Assembly: GCA_900323505.1 (NCBI GenBank)
Contig: OOIN01000001.1
Location: forward strand, 1,178,001 to 1,242,000
Source of the DNA: Ustilago trichophora
Lineage: Eukaryota > Basidiomycota > Ustilaginomycetes > Ustilaginales > Ustilaginaceae
DNA: 64,000 bases
Direction: 5' to 3'
Below, one piece after another: positions 29,577 to 40,529 of the stretch; the stretch's first letter is position 1, and every line of letters starts with the position of its first letter. A program made the translations under genes and the position numbers. The notes beneath the pieces are model-generated. The model was not told the DNA's origin, did not search any database, and saw only the letters and a list, made by a program, of their open reading frames with translations.

Positions 29577-31577
29577 ATGACTCGCCGTCCGAGTGCAGCG
29601 GCTCAAGATGAGACAACACCGCTCTTGTCGTATCACAGCAATGACGACGGAGAAGGCAGATGGTCACTGGCTCGGCGTCGCTCATCCGCCTTTCTCTCGT
29701 TCTTGTCCGAGCCTGAGGACAAGGAAGGCCAAGAGTATCTCGACTATCAACGCAAGCGTGCCGGTTATCTCATCGTATTCCTTGCCACGATGTACAACAT
29801 TGGCATCGGCATCTACAACTCATTCGCTGTCGAGCTCATTCAGACTTTGACTTGTGCCGAATACTACCACTCGTCCAGCTCACCAGAGTCACCGTTCCCC
29901 ACCCTCCCCTCGGCAGGAGATCCACTCGACCTCTGCTCCGTCCCCTGGGTTGACAAGCGCACCAGCCAGATCTCGACTTATTGCGATGCTTTCGGATCCG
30001 TGATGGCCTGCATTGCTTCGCTCTTTCTTGCCAAATGGTTGCTACCTCGCGTCAGCCGAAGGAAGTTGGCCATGGCCTCCGTATCCGTGACCTTGAGTTT
30101 CGGTGTGCTTGTCGCCTTGCTTCCGACTCACTATTCTTTCGATCCCAGCATCCCATCTACTTCAACTCTTCATCCGACCACGTCCCTATACCTTTACGTG
30201 CTGCTCAACATCGTTGGTGGCCTGCTGGGTGCACCTCAGACCGCCATGCTGCTCATCTCTCAAGCCACGATGCTTGATGTGGTTCAAGAGGACGAGAAAA
30301 CGTCGGGCTTGTCGCAGGTTTTCGCCAGTAATACCATTGGTATGGCCCTCTCCTCTTTGCTCATCCGGCTTGTGCTGCCTTACTTCAACCTACGCTTCAG
30401 TATCCTTTACCATTCGGGGCCCTTCTCACCATTCTGGTTGAGTGTCACCGTGTGGAGCTTCGATCTGCTCCTCGTCTACTTTTTGCAGCCCGAGACTCGG
30501 TCCCTTGCGCAGACAAAGGCAAGATCACGAAGGAGCTCCATCTCGAGCAATGAAGGTTCCGAAGCAAGTGCACCGCCTACGCAGACACAGGGCGCCCGAG
30601 CATCGTCGTCCACTTCATCCGCGCCACGCTCCCCGATCGCTGCCACGCTGCACAACATCAAGGACACCCTCGGCATGTTTGGCTACCTACTACCGTATCA
30701 GTCCCAACCTGGTGCGAAAAGGGATTACAAACTTCCACTCATGCTCTGTGCTGTCATCTTCTCCGACAATATCGGTACGGTCTGGGCCAACTTGGTCGTA
30801 TTTTGCTCGACACATCTGCGTTTCGGCCCGCCACAAGTCACTACGCTTCTCGGTGTTCTCGGAGCAACCAAGGGTTTGTACGCTCTGCTTGCCCTGCCTT
30901 GGATCGTCCAAATTGTGCGTCGTGCAGTCAAGAGGAGGATGCGCGAAGAGCTGATGGCGGCCTCTATGGAGCAGCTCACGTCGGAGGATCGTGTCATTAA
31001 GCGGGAGGAATCCGCCATATATACCGACAGATTGATTGCCATGGGTTCGCTCGCATGCGACATCTTGGGCTTTATTGCGATGGGAGTCGCAGCTTCTCAC
31101 CTCTCGACTGCAGGCATCTATGGCAGTGAGTATCAAGACGCGCTTGATGCAGACGCCCAACATTCCTGCTTTGTTAACATGTCTTCACCGTGATTTGCAC
31201 TTACTGACATTTGTTTGCTTGGTCCCTTGCTCTTTGCTTTCCACTGGGCTCAATTGCACCGCTTCTTCGCTTTTCGATTCACAGGCCTCTTCCTCCTGAT
31301 GTTCGCAGCCGGCGCCGTCCCGTCAATCCAGGCGTTGAGTGTCGACCTTTTCCTGGCGCAGGACCGTCCATCAGACGATTCTGTTGCTGCACGAGACGCA
31401 TTCCTTGGCTTCCTCAACCTCCTAGCAACTCTGCTGCAAACTTTTGGACCCTTGGTCAACAACGCCATCTACCGCTGGTCGATTGATCACGCTGTTCCTG
31501 CGCTCGTCTTCTTCTGGACCTCGTGTTCGTCGTTCGCTGCGCTTGCATTTGTCGCTTCCTCCAGTCTTTTCGCATAA
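29577..31577 (+). CDS. Major facilitator superfamily transporter
   Basis: Two exons, 29577-31125 and 31285-31577, separated by a 159-bp intron (GTGAGT donor, TTCACAG acceptor). The joined frame is 613 residues, reading STAGIYG then S-LFLLMFAAGAV across the junction. A Ser-rich cytosolic N-terminus with a dileucine-like TTPLLSY is followed by about twelve hydrophobic helices with a long Ser-rich central loop (residues ~310-360). The arrangement of two six-helix halves, and GGLLGAPQTAMLLISQA with SGLSQVFASNTIG in the first half, fit fungal MFS proteins related to the SLC46/folate-type group. The substrate is unknown. The dileucine-like N-terminal motif hints at an endosomal or vacuolar location (inference). 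Confidence 0.88.
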
Positions 31578-31826
31578 TGGCCTGCTTCTTCTCAGTACAA
31601 CCACCTCTCTCGCAAGCCCATACTCTTCAGAAACTTGTCGTCCGACGATGCATTCGTTCGATACGGATACCACGGTCCGCACATGCACACCTGTACAATA
31701 CAGGAACATACTGTACACAGTTCTTCGATACAATACATCCGTTTTGCAAGTTTGAGGGCTTCCAACGGCAATGGATGGGTATGCGTCAGCCAATCGAGAC
31801 CAAGGGATCGGAAAGTTCAATACCCT

Positions 31827-33632
31827 TCAGTCATCACTGAGCTTAGAGGAAGACTGTTGGGCCTCGTCAACGATAGCAGAGGCAGCAGCGGTGGAAGACG
31901 CCGGATTGACCTCTTGCACGAATGTTGTTGTGCGACCTCGCTGGTTGGTTGAATCGAGAATCCAAGCGCCAGGCTCGACCATTGTAGGGAATCCCTTCCA
32001 TCTCCTTGTTCCTACCTGATCCTGCTGCGCGTCACCTGCATTGTCGCCCGTAGTTTGCTGGTACCACGGTGCATTTGGCCCGTCGAGTGCGCCGATTTCC
32101 TGCCAGACCCAAGCAGCGCCACCCAGAGCAGCCGCTACACCCAACAGTGCTGTCGAGTTGATCTTGTGTTGATCCGCCAGTGGCAGCAGTAGTACCACGA
32201 CAGCTGCGATGAACCTTGGTGCGATTCGCACAGGCTTCGGGAAAAACAACTCTCCCGGAGCATCGTGCTCCTTCTCGAGCATCACGAGGAGTGCGGTTGA
32301 CACCATGCCAATTGCGTAAGTTGCGGAGAAGATCCATCGAATGCCCTGTGCCACCTCGTTCTCCTTGACCAATTCCGCAGTAGCATCTCCGCATAGTGTG
32401 ATGGCCGAGACCAGTGGCAAGTGGAGGACAAAGTACGGCAAAGCGTGCCACATGGTCCTCCTGATCGGGTGTGTGATCCTCCTGCTCCCCGCGCCACAGC
32501 AATAGATACCGTGTAAGACGAACGCTACAACAACGGTGAGGATGACCCTCGCCACCCCCGAATGCATCCCATGACCTGCTGGTTGGCCGGTGAGCACGCT
32601 GTACAAGAACTCTCCATGCACCAGCGTGACGAAATCCGTAAATCGATCGATCTCATGCTCGATCGCCACCGCCGAGGAGTATCGCAGCTTTGCCAGCCGT
32701 TTGAAAAGTGGACTGTAGAAGAACATCCACGAAGAATATTCCAATAGTAGCGCTATCACCACCATAGCAATGCATGCGCGAACCGAGACGAAAACGCTCC
32801 CAATCCACAGGGCTAAGAGTAGCATCCACACCAATGCCTGCGATCGAATCTGGATGCGATACTGGCAGATGTAGAACGAGTAAAACGTCATGATCCCAAA
32901 GATCATGCCTCCTGCCAAGAGGTAGGAGCCAATCGCAGTTGCTCTTGCACCGCTCTCTTCCATCAACTCTTCAGCCGAGGGAGCATTGTTTCCATAGACG
33001 ACCAGGCATGCCATTACCGCAAGGACCAAGATGCGCTGGGGGAGGTCGTCGACGAAAAAAGCGTTGAATACCTCGCGCATGTAGTTCCAGATCATCCATG
33101 CCGCTGTATAAGTGAGGATGTAGCGGACGATTGCATCACCGTTGTGCTCGTGAATCGCTTCTTCTGCCAGGGTGGCGATGAGACCGACGAACACAAGGTC
33201 GAAGAAGAGTTCGAGTCGGTGGGATGATCGTTCTTCGTCGGATCGGACGAGGACATCGCCGCGAAAGTATTGGAGCGCTCGTGGACGACGGAAGAGGTAA
33301 CGTCGCTGTTCGTGTAAAGCTCGGTTGGCGGCATCTTGACGTTCCATCGAGCGCCATTTCCTCGACTTTGCATCGCGTGGCCGCTTGGAAGATGTACCAG
33401 ACGAGGAAGTGGTGGTGGAAGGCGCCAGGCTAACGTCATCTGCTCTGTCACGGCCGGCAGAATTGTCGTTGACATCAGCATCTTCGTCCTCGTCTTCGTC
33501 GGAATCGTCAGGAAGAAATCCAGTGGCAATCACATCGCCATATTTAAGATGGTGTGGCTTGTGCGCGTGAGGTGCAGTGGTGTTGTCAGTCGAGCTGACG
33601 GAGGCTACTGAACCCCTATGCTCCGTTGTCAT
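31827..33632 (-). CDS. LtrA-family (low temperature requirement) membrane protein
   Basis: 601 residues, intron-free, from the ATG at 33632 with a TATA-like box ~88 bp upstream. The N-terminal ~130 residues are hydrophilic with an acidic run (DDSDEDEDEDADVND) and a Ser/Thr-rich stretch. The membrane domain begins with RLELFFDLVFVGLIATLAEE, the hallmark of the LtrA family, followed by about ten hydrophobic segments. Conserved charged residues sit within helices, for example IEHEIDRFTDFVTLVHGEFLYSV. The family was named from a Listeria cold-growth locus. The fungal members are multipass proteins of unknown transport role. The C-terminal ~80 residues are polar and cytosolic. It converges on the MFS gene, with ~250 bp between stops. 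Confidence 0.88.
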   Translation of the reverse strand: MTTEHRGSVASVSSTDNTTAPHAHKPHHLKYGDVIATGFLPDDSDEDEDEDADVNDNSAGRDRADDVSLAPSTTTSSSGTSSKRPRDAKSRKWRSMERQDAANRALHEQRRYLFRRPRALQYFRGDVLVRSDEERSSHRLELFFDLVFVGLIATLAEEAIHEHNGDAIVRYILTYTAAWMIWNYMREVFNAFFVDDLPQRILVLAVMACLVVYGNNAPSAEELMEESGARATAIGSYLLAGGMIFGIMTFYSFYICQYRIQIRSQALVWMLLLALWIGSVFVSVRACIAMVVIALLLEYSSWMFFYSPLFKRLAKLRYSSAVAIEHEIDRFTDFVTLVHGEFLYSVLTGQPAGHGMHSGVARVILTVVVAFVLHGIYCCGAGSRRITHPIRRTMWHALPYFVLHLPLVSAITLCGDATAELVKENEVAQGIRWIFSATYAIGMVSTALLVMLEKEHDAPGELFFPKPVRIAPRFIAAVVVLLLPLADQHKINSTALLGVAAALGGAAWVWQEIGALDGPNAPWYQQTTGDNAGDAQQDQVGTRRWKGFPTMVEPGAWILDSTNQRGRTTTFVQEVNPASSTAAASAIVDEAQQSSSKLSDD

Positions 33633-33719
33633 CGTTGCAAGTCAATTTGTAAAGTTGCACCGGATCACGGTCGTTGGACAGATACCCTGGAGCAAGCCGT
33701 ACTGGCCCCTAGCACCTGC

Positions 33720-33726
33720 TTTATAT
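33720..33726 (-). promoter_or_regulatory. TATA-like box of the LtrA-family gene
   Basis: Reads ATATAAA on the minus strand, ~88 bp before the ATG at 33632. Confidence 0.5.
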
Positions 33727-33732
33727 CTAGTA

Positions 33733-34622
33733 TGGCCTCCGGGGAAACACCATCGACAAAGGGGCACGAGGTGCACAACAAGATTTTCCTGTTGACACTA
33801 ACCGGAAACGTGCATGCGCATGACCTTCGGTAGACAGCAGTGAGAAGGATAGAGTCCGGGCATATCAGCTGACAAGTCTCACAAGCACTCACTCGTGTCC
33901 GCTTTGAGAAGGGCGGGCGGAATTAAGGCTCTTGCTCCGGAATCCGTCTTGTCACGCTCCAAACCACTGCCTCGCATAATCCGCATTTCCTTTTGCTCGC
34001 CTTCTCCCTTTTCCCTTCCCGGAAAGCCTACTCACTGTTCTCTCGATCTGATCCCTAGGTGCAGCCGCTCAGACTGTGCTATGGTACCGGTGACGCTGGG
34101 TAGGGTAGTCGGCATCCTAGACGAGCAGGGAAAAATAAATAAAATAGAATAAAAATAAACGCCCCGCGCAGCTGTCAAAAAGCCTCTTCCCACGGCAGAC
34201 AAGCAGCTGCCCGACGGTCCTGAGCCTAATCGGACAGACCCTTTTCATTTCACAAATTTCAATTCTCTAGCCTCGCATCTCGGCTACACATCCCAAAACT
34301 CGTGCTAGTTACAGCTTCAGAAGTGGCTGAAGGAGGTCAAGGTGAAAGGTGAAAACCGAGCTCCGCTCGACATGGCTGCGTCTTGGCATTTCTCGCGAAT
34401 GCACCTCGCGCCTGCAACACATGCAAGCCGGAGACGGAGGCAAACGCAAATAAAGTCACATAGGCTACATCCGACAGCTCTCCACACATGAGACGGTCAT
34501 GCGTAAGATTGATTGACAGACAAGGTGTCACATTCATCGATTTGGGAGAAAGCTGGAAAAAAGGGGTATACGGAACAAGCGTGCACCAAAAGCACAAGTT
34601 GTCGAAGTGGAAGCACCGGATC
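33733..34622. other. Intergenic region, about 0.9 kb
   Basis: Promoter of the LtrA-family gene and 3' flank of the transcription-factor gene. An A/T-rich AAATAAATAAAATAG tract lies near 34135. No gene is supported. Confidence 0.5.
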
Positions 34623-37600
34623 TTAACGGCCAACCTCGGAGATAGGCACACCAACACCACCTCCTCCGCCGATGCTGTTGACCATGTTGTTGTTGGTAGC
34701 GTGGTCAAAATCGTTAAAGATGGGCAGGATGCTCTGCATGTACTGGTCGAGCAGGTCGTCAGTGCCTAGCCACGTGTTGGTGACCGAGTCCAAAGCAGAG
34801 GCGTTGTTGGCTGCCAAGGATCCAGACATGGGGGCGTTGCGGTAAGCGGACGACATGGGAGAGGGTGCACCACCGCCACCGTTGAGCATGCCTGCCACGT
34901 TGCTACCAGGAGCCCCTGCAGTGCCAGGTGTGGGGGCGTAGGGATGCGAATAGCCAGCACCACCCGACATGGAGGGTGACACGGAGCTCGCGCCAGCACC
35001 CGAAGCACCGAGGAGAGGGGGTCGGCCAGCAACACCTGGAGTCTGCAAGCCGTTCTGGGCAGCCGACTCGAACGCAAGCGCCATCTCGCTCATGGGTGCT
35101 GCCGCCATCGATGCGCCTGGCGTGGAAGGAGCTGCCGCCTTTTTGAGATCGTAGCCTGGTGCAGCACTGACTCCTCCAGTGACACTGCGCCTCATCTCCA
35201 GAGGATCGCCTGCTGCACGTGGACTTGGCGCACCAAGACCACTCGAGCCCGCTGACATGTGTGAAGATCCTCGGAGTCTCTGACGCTTCTTTCGCGACTT
35301 TTCCGCTCGGTCTCTCTCCACCAGCTCAGCGCTCAGCGAGAGGATGAAACGTCCATAGAATCGCGCAAAGGATCGCGAGTGAGTCGAGTCTTGCGGGTCG
35401 CCGGCGAGCATGAGTCCGAGCTGAACCACCAAGCCACGCGTATCGATGGGTCCATTCTTGAGCAAATGCACACCGGACCATCCAAGCATAGCCGATACGA
35501 TTCGGCTGAGCGTATGCGCATGTCCCTGCAAGTTGTCGAGTGCTAGACGACATGCATCCGTCAACAGCACCACACAGTTCTCGCGCGCTGCCTTGACCGA
35601 GTCGCCGCAGATACGCAGGATGCGCATGTTGGATGCCTCGCAGATGGCTCTCCTGCGGTCTGACTCTCTGATAGCGTGTGTGTTGATGAGAACCTGAATG
35701 TGGAGCCCGATGATGCGCATGATGGTCGAAGTGAGTCGGTGCTTGTCCAGGGCAGGGTGCTCGCACCATGCTTCGGACCATGCGTCCAAAAGCACATTGG
35801 CCGAAACACGGATGCTTTCAATCGATCCCACCTCGTAGTAGCTCTGGCTAAAGATTCGTGTTCGCATAATCTCTTCGATGCGACGGAGATGCAAAAAGGC
35901 TACGACCTGGATGTCTCCGTCCAGGGAGATGGGTGACTTGAGCCAATCGTTGAGAGTACCCCAGTCGACGTCCAAAGTAGTGTTGGGTCGCTGACCTGAG
36001 AAGGAACTGAAACTTCGTTCCATGATGGCTGCCAGCGCCCACGTCCTGGATCGGTCTCGAGCATGACGGCGAGCCATCTCGTCCTCCTGAGGAACGTCGT
36101 CGCGCATGGCAAGATCGAGCTCTTTGGCCATACGTGCTGCGGTTCCGATTAGCAACCATGCACGGTCTTCGGCCATGAGCGGGGTGAGATGCGCCCACAT
36201 GGGCCATACAATGAGGCCTTTGACGACTTCGACACTCTTGACGTTGCGACTGAGCACCTCGACGACGAGCGAGTCGACGAGAGCGCGGAGCTGCTGGAAC
36301 TGCTGAATGGCACGAGGGCTGCGATCGACCGAGGTGGCAATGGCGAGGATGACCGAGAAGAGAAAGTTGGACGACTCCTTGATGGTCTCGACATTGTGAA
36401 TGATAGGATCGAGGATGCAGAACTGCTCATGAATGATGTCCATGAAGATCTTGAAGAGCCGATGCACCTCGTCCATGGTGACGATTCCTTGGTCGAGAGG
36501 GTCACATCGGCGCGTATCCCAACTGGCTGAGGCGGAAGCGCCAGAAAAGTAGGAAGCACGTTCGCATGCAGCATGGCCGAGGCAAGAACGGGTCCAGCCG
36601 CTTGACTCGAGCATGGCTGCAATATCGCGCGCCGACCTTGCTTGCGCATCGTCCTCTTCGTTGACGAATTCATCGGGGTACATGTGCGAAGAACCGCGCT
36701 TCTTGCTATCGGGCAAGGCGGTTGGGCTCTGAGCACCATCATCGGCATATTCGTTTTCAGGTGCCAATTCATCCTCCTCACTGTCGGACTCGGTGCATCG
36801 CTTGCCAAGTGCGGCCTCCGAGAGACATAAAAGCGGGTTGGTCGAGGAGGGAGGCATTCGAGATTCACGGATCAAAAGACCATCATGGTACTTGGAGGTT
36901 CGTCGACTGCTGCCGTTGCTCGTGATGCTAGCGTGGCTGCTGTGGTGACCATTGGATGAGAGGGCAGTAGGAATGGAAGAAGATTGGTGAGAGCTAGAGG
37001 ACGATGAGGTGACGGCACTCTGGGGTGACTGGTGGTTGCTGGTGCTAGCATCTGATCCGTGGCGATGCGCATGGTGATGGTCGACGTGAGCGGCGTGAGA
37101 GTACGAGTTGGTCATGTTGGTTGGGCCAGATTGATCCCAAGCGACACCACGTCGGTATGCAACGTTGGCGGCACAATCGTGCAAAGGAGAGCTTCGATCG
37201 ATCTTGGCGTCCGGAGTGCGCGAGTTGAGCTGATGCTCGAGTTGACGCTGCAGTGCTTCCGACTGCTCTCGTGCACGGGTAGCTAGGCTGTGCGTATTGG
37301 TAGGATCATGGTGAGAGGGTCATGAGTTAGATGAGGAATGCGAATCGAGCAATGGCGTTGACATGCCAACGCGGTTGAACCCGATATCGGGGTAGGGCGA
37401 CGAACTCACTTCTTGGTGCCAGGCTTTTTGCCTCTACGTGATGCTGTCCATGAGCAATCGAGACCTTTTGCTTCGCAGCGTGAGCAGTTCTGCGCATCTT
37501 TGCGTTTACCGTTGCACTTGATCTTTGCTTTGCGGCATCTGTTGAGATATAGCACCAACCGGCATCATAGCAGTCGCAGGCGATAAGAGTGAAAAACAGT

Positions 37601-37902
37601 CGGGAGTTGGGTGCAGAGGGAGCCAGATGTTGATCAAGATGAGCGCGATGTCACGTCACACCAATCAATTGAAGTGCAAAAGGCAGGGATGGTGTCAGTG
37701 GATCGAGTAAGGGAAGGGCAAGGAAGGGGGCAAAGGCTTGAGATGGCGTATGCATTGCCGCAGGCTCTGGAGCCTGACAATGTTTCACCGGTCGTGTATT
37801 GCGGTCAAGGTAGCTGCATTTGGGTACTCACTCAAGACAGGCTTGGGAATTGCGAATCCTGGGTCGTTCGCCGACGAGTTCTTCCTCCATGCTGACGTCC
37901 AT
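34623..37902 (-). CDS. Zn2Cys6 transcription factor with fungal-specific regulatory domain
   Basis: Three exons: 37902-37832, 37538-37410 and 37287-34623. The introns are ~290 and ~120 bp, each with a GTGAGT donor and a CAG acceptor. The joined frame is 954 residues. The zinc cluster is formed across the first intron: SQACLE from exon 1 joins CRKAKIKCNGKRKD, AQNCSRCEAKGLDC, giving cysteines 22, 25, 32, 42, 45 and 52 with canonical binuclear spacing. A basic linker and a short coiled stretch (REQSEALQRQLEHQL) follow, the usual dimerisation position. A long Ser/His-rich segment precedes the regulatory helices (MDEVHRLFKIFMDIIHEQF, WLLIGTAARMAKELDL), which resemble the Leu3/PrtT-type middle region. 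The C-terminal third is Gly/Ala/Pro/Ser-rich and ends with an acidic-hydrophobic patch (DLLDQYMQSILPIFNDFD), a likely activation domain. Target genes are unknown. Confidence 0.93.
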
Positions 37903-38415
37903 GATGGGTGCGGTGGAGGGTGTGGTGGTTGAAGGCAATGTGATGGTGGCAGCGGATAGGGCGAGGTCAAGTCGAGGGCCGGGACAAGTCAGAGCGTGAG
38001 TGGCCAACACACACAAGCGCGGCTAAGCTGAGAATCGTCCTTTGATACACATACAGTACAGTACATAGAAAATTTGACTTTTCCTCTTCATTTTCGCAGT
38101 TCGGCAGTCTCTGTGCTGTGCCGGCTAACTACTGCACTGCACAGAAGATGGCGACACCTTTTTGCATTTTATTTTATTTTTATTTTTTTTCACTTTTTTT
38201 TTTTTATAACCCTGTTGTGCGCTCGCTGTATGCGAACACAGCAAGTGCAGCGGAGAACAACGAATTCCAAAAGAACCCTTTTGACCCGTGGAAAAAAAGC
38301 CGAAGAAAGGTCGCAAATTTGGTAGAAATTCAAAGCAGATATAGCCCTTTAAGACCGGGAACTATTGAGGGACTCGAATCAGCCAGCTATCGGTTCGAGG
38401 CTTCTTCGCAGCCGC

Positions 38416-38459
38416 ATTTTTTTCTTTTTTTTTCTTCTTTTTTTTTTTTCCTTTTTTTT

Positions 38460-38494
<35 letters not shown>
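38416..38494. repeat. Poly-T tract
   Basis: About 80 bp of nearly pure T broken by single C residues. The longest run is 33 T at 38462-38494. Homopolymer length may be affected by sequencing error. Confidence 0.9.
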
Positions 38495-39131
38495 CTTGCC
38501 GGTCAAATCTCGACGTTGCTTAACCGGGGCACAGATGTCGTGCGGAAGGTTCACAAGAGACGTGTGTCCAAGCCACGACTCGACATAGTATAATAATCCT
38601 TTTTCTCTTCCTCAACATGTCACACGCCATCTAACAACGTTGCCAATGACCGACATCGGATTGGCCGGCATGCTGTGCGATCGACCGCTGTAGCAGTTCT
38701 GTGCCGTCCATAACCAGTACACGGGCGTTTTCAAAAGATTCGATTTCGTGCCCACGCGATGCTAAGGAGTGACTAGGCACGACATCGATCACGGTATAGA
38801 CCAACAGATCGAGCAAGCCAGAGCGCCATTGCAAATCGCCGCAGTCATCCAAGTGATCCGGCTCTCTGGACTCATCAAGTCGAATCGAGGACCCCTGTGT
38901 CATGCACTCACCACCTCACACCGCCTCTGTCTGTGAATCATGTGGGGGTCAACGGTCGGTACTGTAATGAGGCTGCTGAGAGATCCTCTGGAAGTCAACA
39001 AGCCTGCCTGCCTGCCTGATGACATCTCACTACAGTGCAGTGCGACACCAGCCACTCGCCATCGGCTGCAACGTTACGCTGTTCGGGATTCTTGCGTGGG
39101 CACACGCCTTTTTTGAACTTTTATTTTTTTT

Positions 39132-39149
39132 GGGGGGGGGGGGGGGGGG
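39132..39149. repeat. Poly-G run
   Basis: Eighteen consecutive G followed by AAAGGGGGAGATGGGG, preceded by a T run. The G tracts could form a quadruplex. Confidence 0.9.
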
Positions 39150-39560
39150 AAAGGGGGAGATGGGGACGCAAAATGCATACAAATGGAATTGTATTTGGTT
39201 GTGCACATCTTGCTTTCCAAAAATTCATTCCAAAGCCTCCAGAGAATACAATTCGGAACGGGCTCTTCCTTCTCAGCCAGCTGCAGGCCAAGGATGTCTC
39301 CGCAGGATGCCAAATTGCATCCACTCGCTCGACTCTGTCGCATCGACCAGGCATGTGCAGCTGGCTGCTCTCAAGAGGTGAAAGTTAAGCGAGAGCAACC
39401 AGATTTGACGCTCGAAGGGGCGGGGACGACAAGTGTGGGGAAGTTCGGGAAACGAGGCACGGCTTCGTGTGTGCAAGTGGACGAGGGCGAGTCTCTGGCA
39501 GTGGGGGAAAAACTGTTAACGAGAGGAGAGACCACGACGTCGAATCGAAGCCGTAATCTG

Positions 39561-39630
39561 AAGGAAGAGAGGGAGAGAGGAAGGGAAAGGGGAAGAGACA
39601 GAGAGAGGGAGAGGCAGAGCGGAGAGAAGC
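39561..39630. repeat. Purine (GA/GGA) tract
   Basis: Seventy bases almost free of pyrimidines, built from GAGA and GGAA units. Confidence 0.8.
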
Positions 39631-39847
39631 GAATCGCTCATCATTTCCTTCGCAACTCAACTTGGCCGATAATGGACCGACCGCTCCGTTGCTCGAGCCT
39701 TGCTGCTGTAAATGTGTCTGTCGCATTGTCGCTGCAAGGTGCGGCCAGGTTACGCAGCTTGGACTTTCGTTGCTGTGCCTGGCGCTTGCTTTCCTCGCAT
39801 TGAGCGCAAGGTACGAACCCTGTCCTGTGCTCTTGAGGTTTTGCACA

Positions 39848-39856
39848 CAGAGAGAG

Positions 39857-39897
<41 letters not shown>

Positions 39898-39900
39898 GAG
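39848..39900. repeat. GA/GT compound microsatellite
   Basis: A GA run, then a GT run, then a longer GA run, about 53 bp. Likely length-variable. Confidence 0.9.
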
Positions 39901-40529
39901 CCACATTTGAAGTGGACAATCCCGACCCTTAATATTCATCGAGGCTGCTCTCTACTGCCAGAGCCGCCGTCAGCGCCGAATCCCACGCGGCCAAGGGAGA
40001 GAGCATCTGCACCCGTTGCGCCTCTTTCTCCTTACCTTTTACCCTGTCCGTGCTCCACTCTTTCCACCGTCTCTTCTGCTCTACCTCTCCTCCTACCTCA
40101 TCCACCTCTCCGCTTCAATTCATCCTCTTTCCTCTTCCATCACTCCATCGGTTTACCTCCGATTGGATCTATCGTCTCTCGACGCTGGCCCGACGCTCGT
40201 TTGGAAGATCTTCGGCAATCATCCACACTTGACTCCAACCATCTGTCAGCCTTTCCGGAAGCCAAGATCAAGCGGACTCTACAGCCGGCGCAGTGATTTG
40301 AGCATCCATCTTGGTCACGTTAGACAGTGCTACGCTCAAAATGCGTCGATAAAGCGGATCCAGCTGCAAATTTTCAACGTCGCCTCAGGCACCTTTCCGC
40401 CTTTACTCGAGCATCGTTACCTCGTAAACCCAACAACGAGCCTTGGCCGAGATCGTTGCATGGCCTGGAATTGTCGCTGATCACCACAATCCATCAGACC
40501 ACCACTATCACGCTCTAATTCCACCACAA

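Larger units (their letters stand above)
37903..40529. other. Divergent intergenic region with homopolymer and microsatellite tracts, 2.6 kb
   Basis: Lies between the transcription factor (minus) and the deubiquitinase (plus). It contains a TACAG tract (38052-38065), T-rich runs from 38160 to 38494, an 18-bp G run at 39132-39149, a purine tract at 39561-39630 and a GA/GT microsatellite at 39848-39900. The last ~500 bp are CT-rich and probably hold promoter and leader of the deubiquitinase gene. No coding frame is supported. Confidence 0.6.

Noticed and set aside
38330..38410. GGTTCGAGG and nearby stems resembling a tRNA T-arm
   Set aside because: No acceptor stem, D-arm or anticodon arm could be placed around it. 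No tRNA elsewhere was convincing either.
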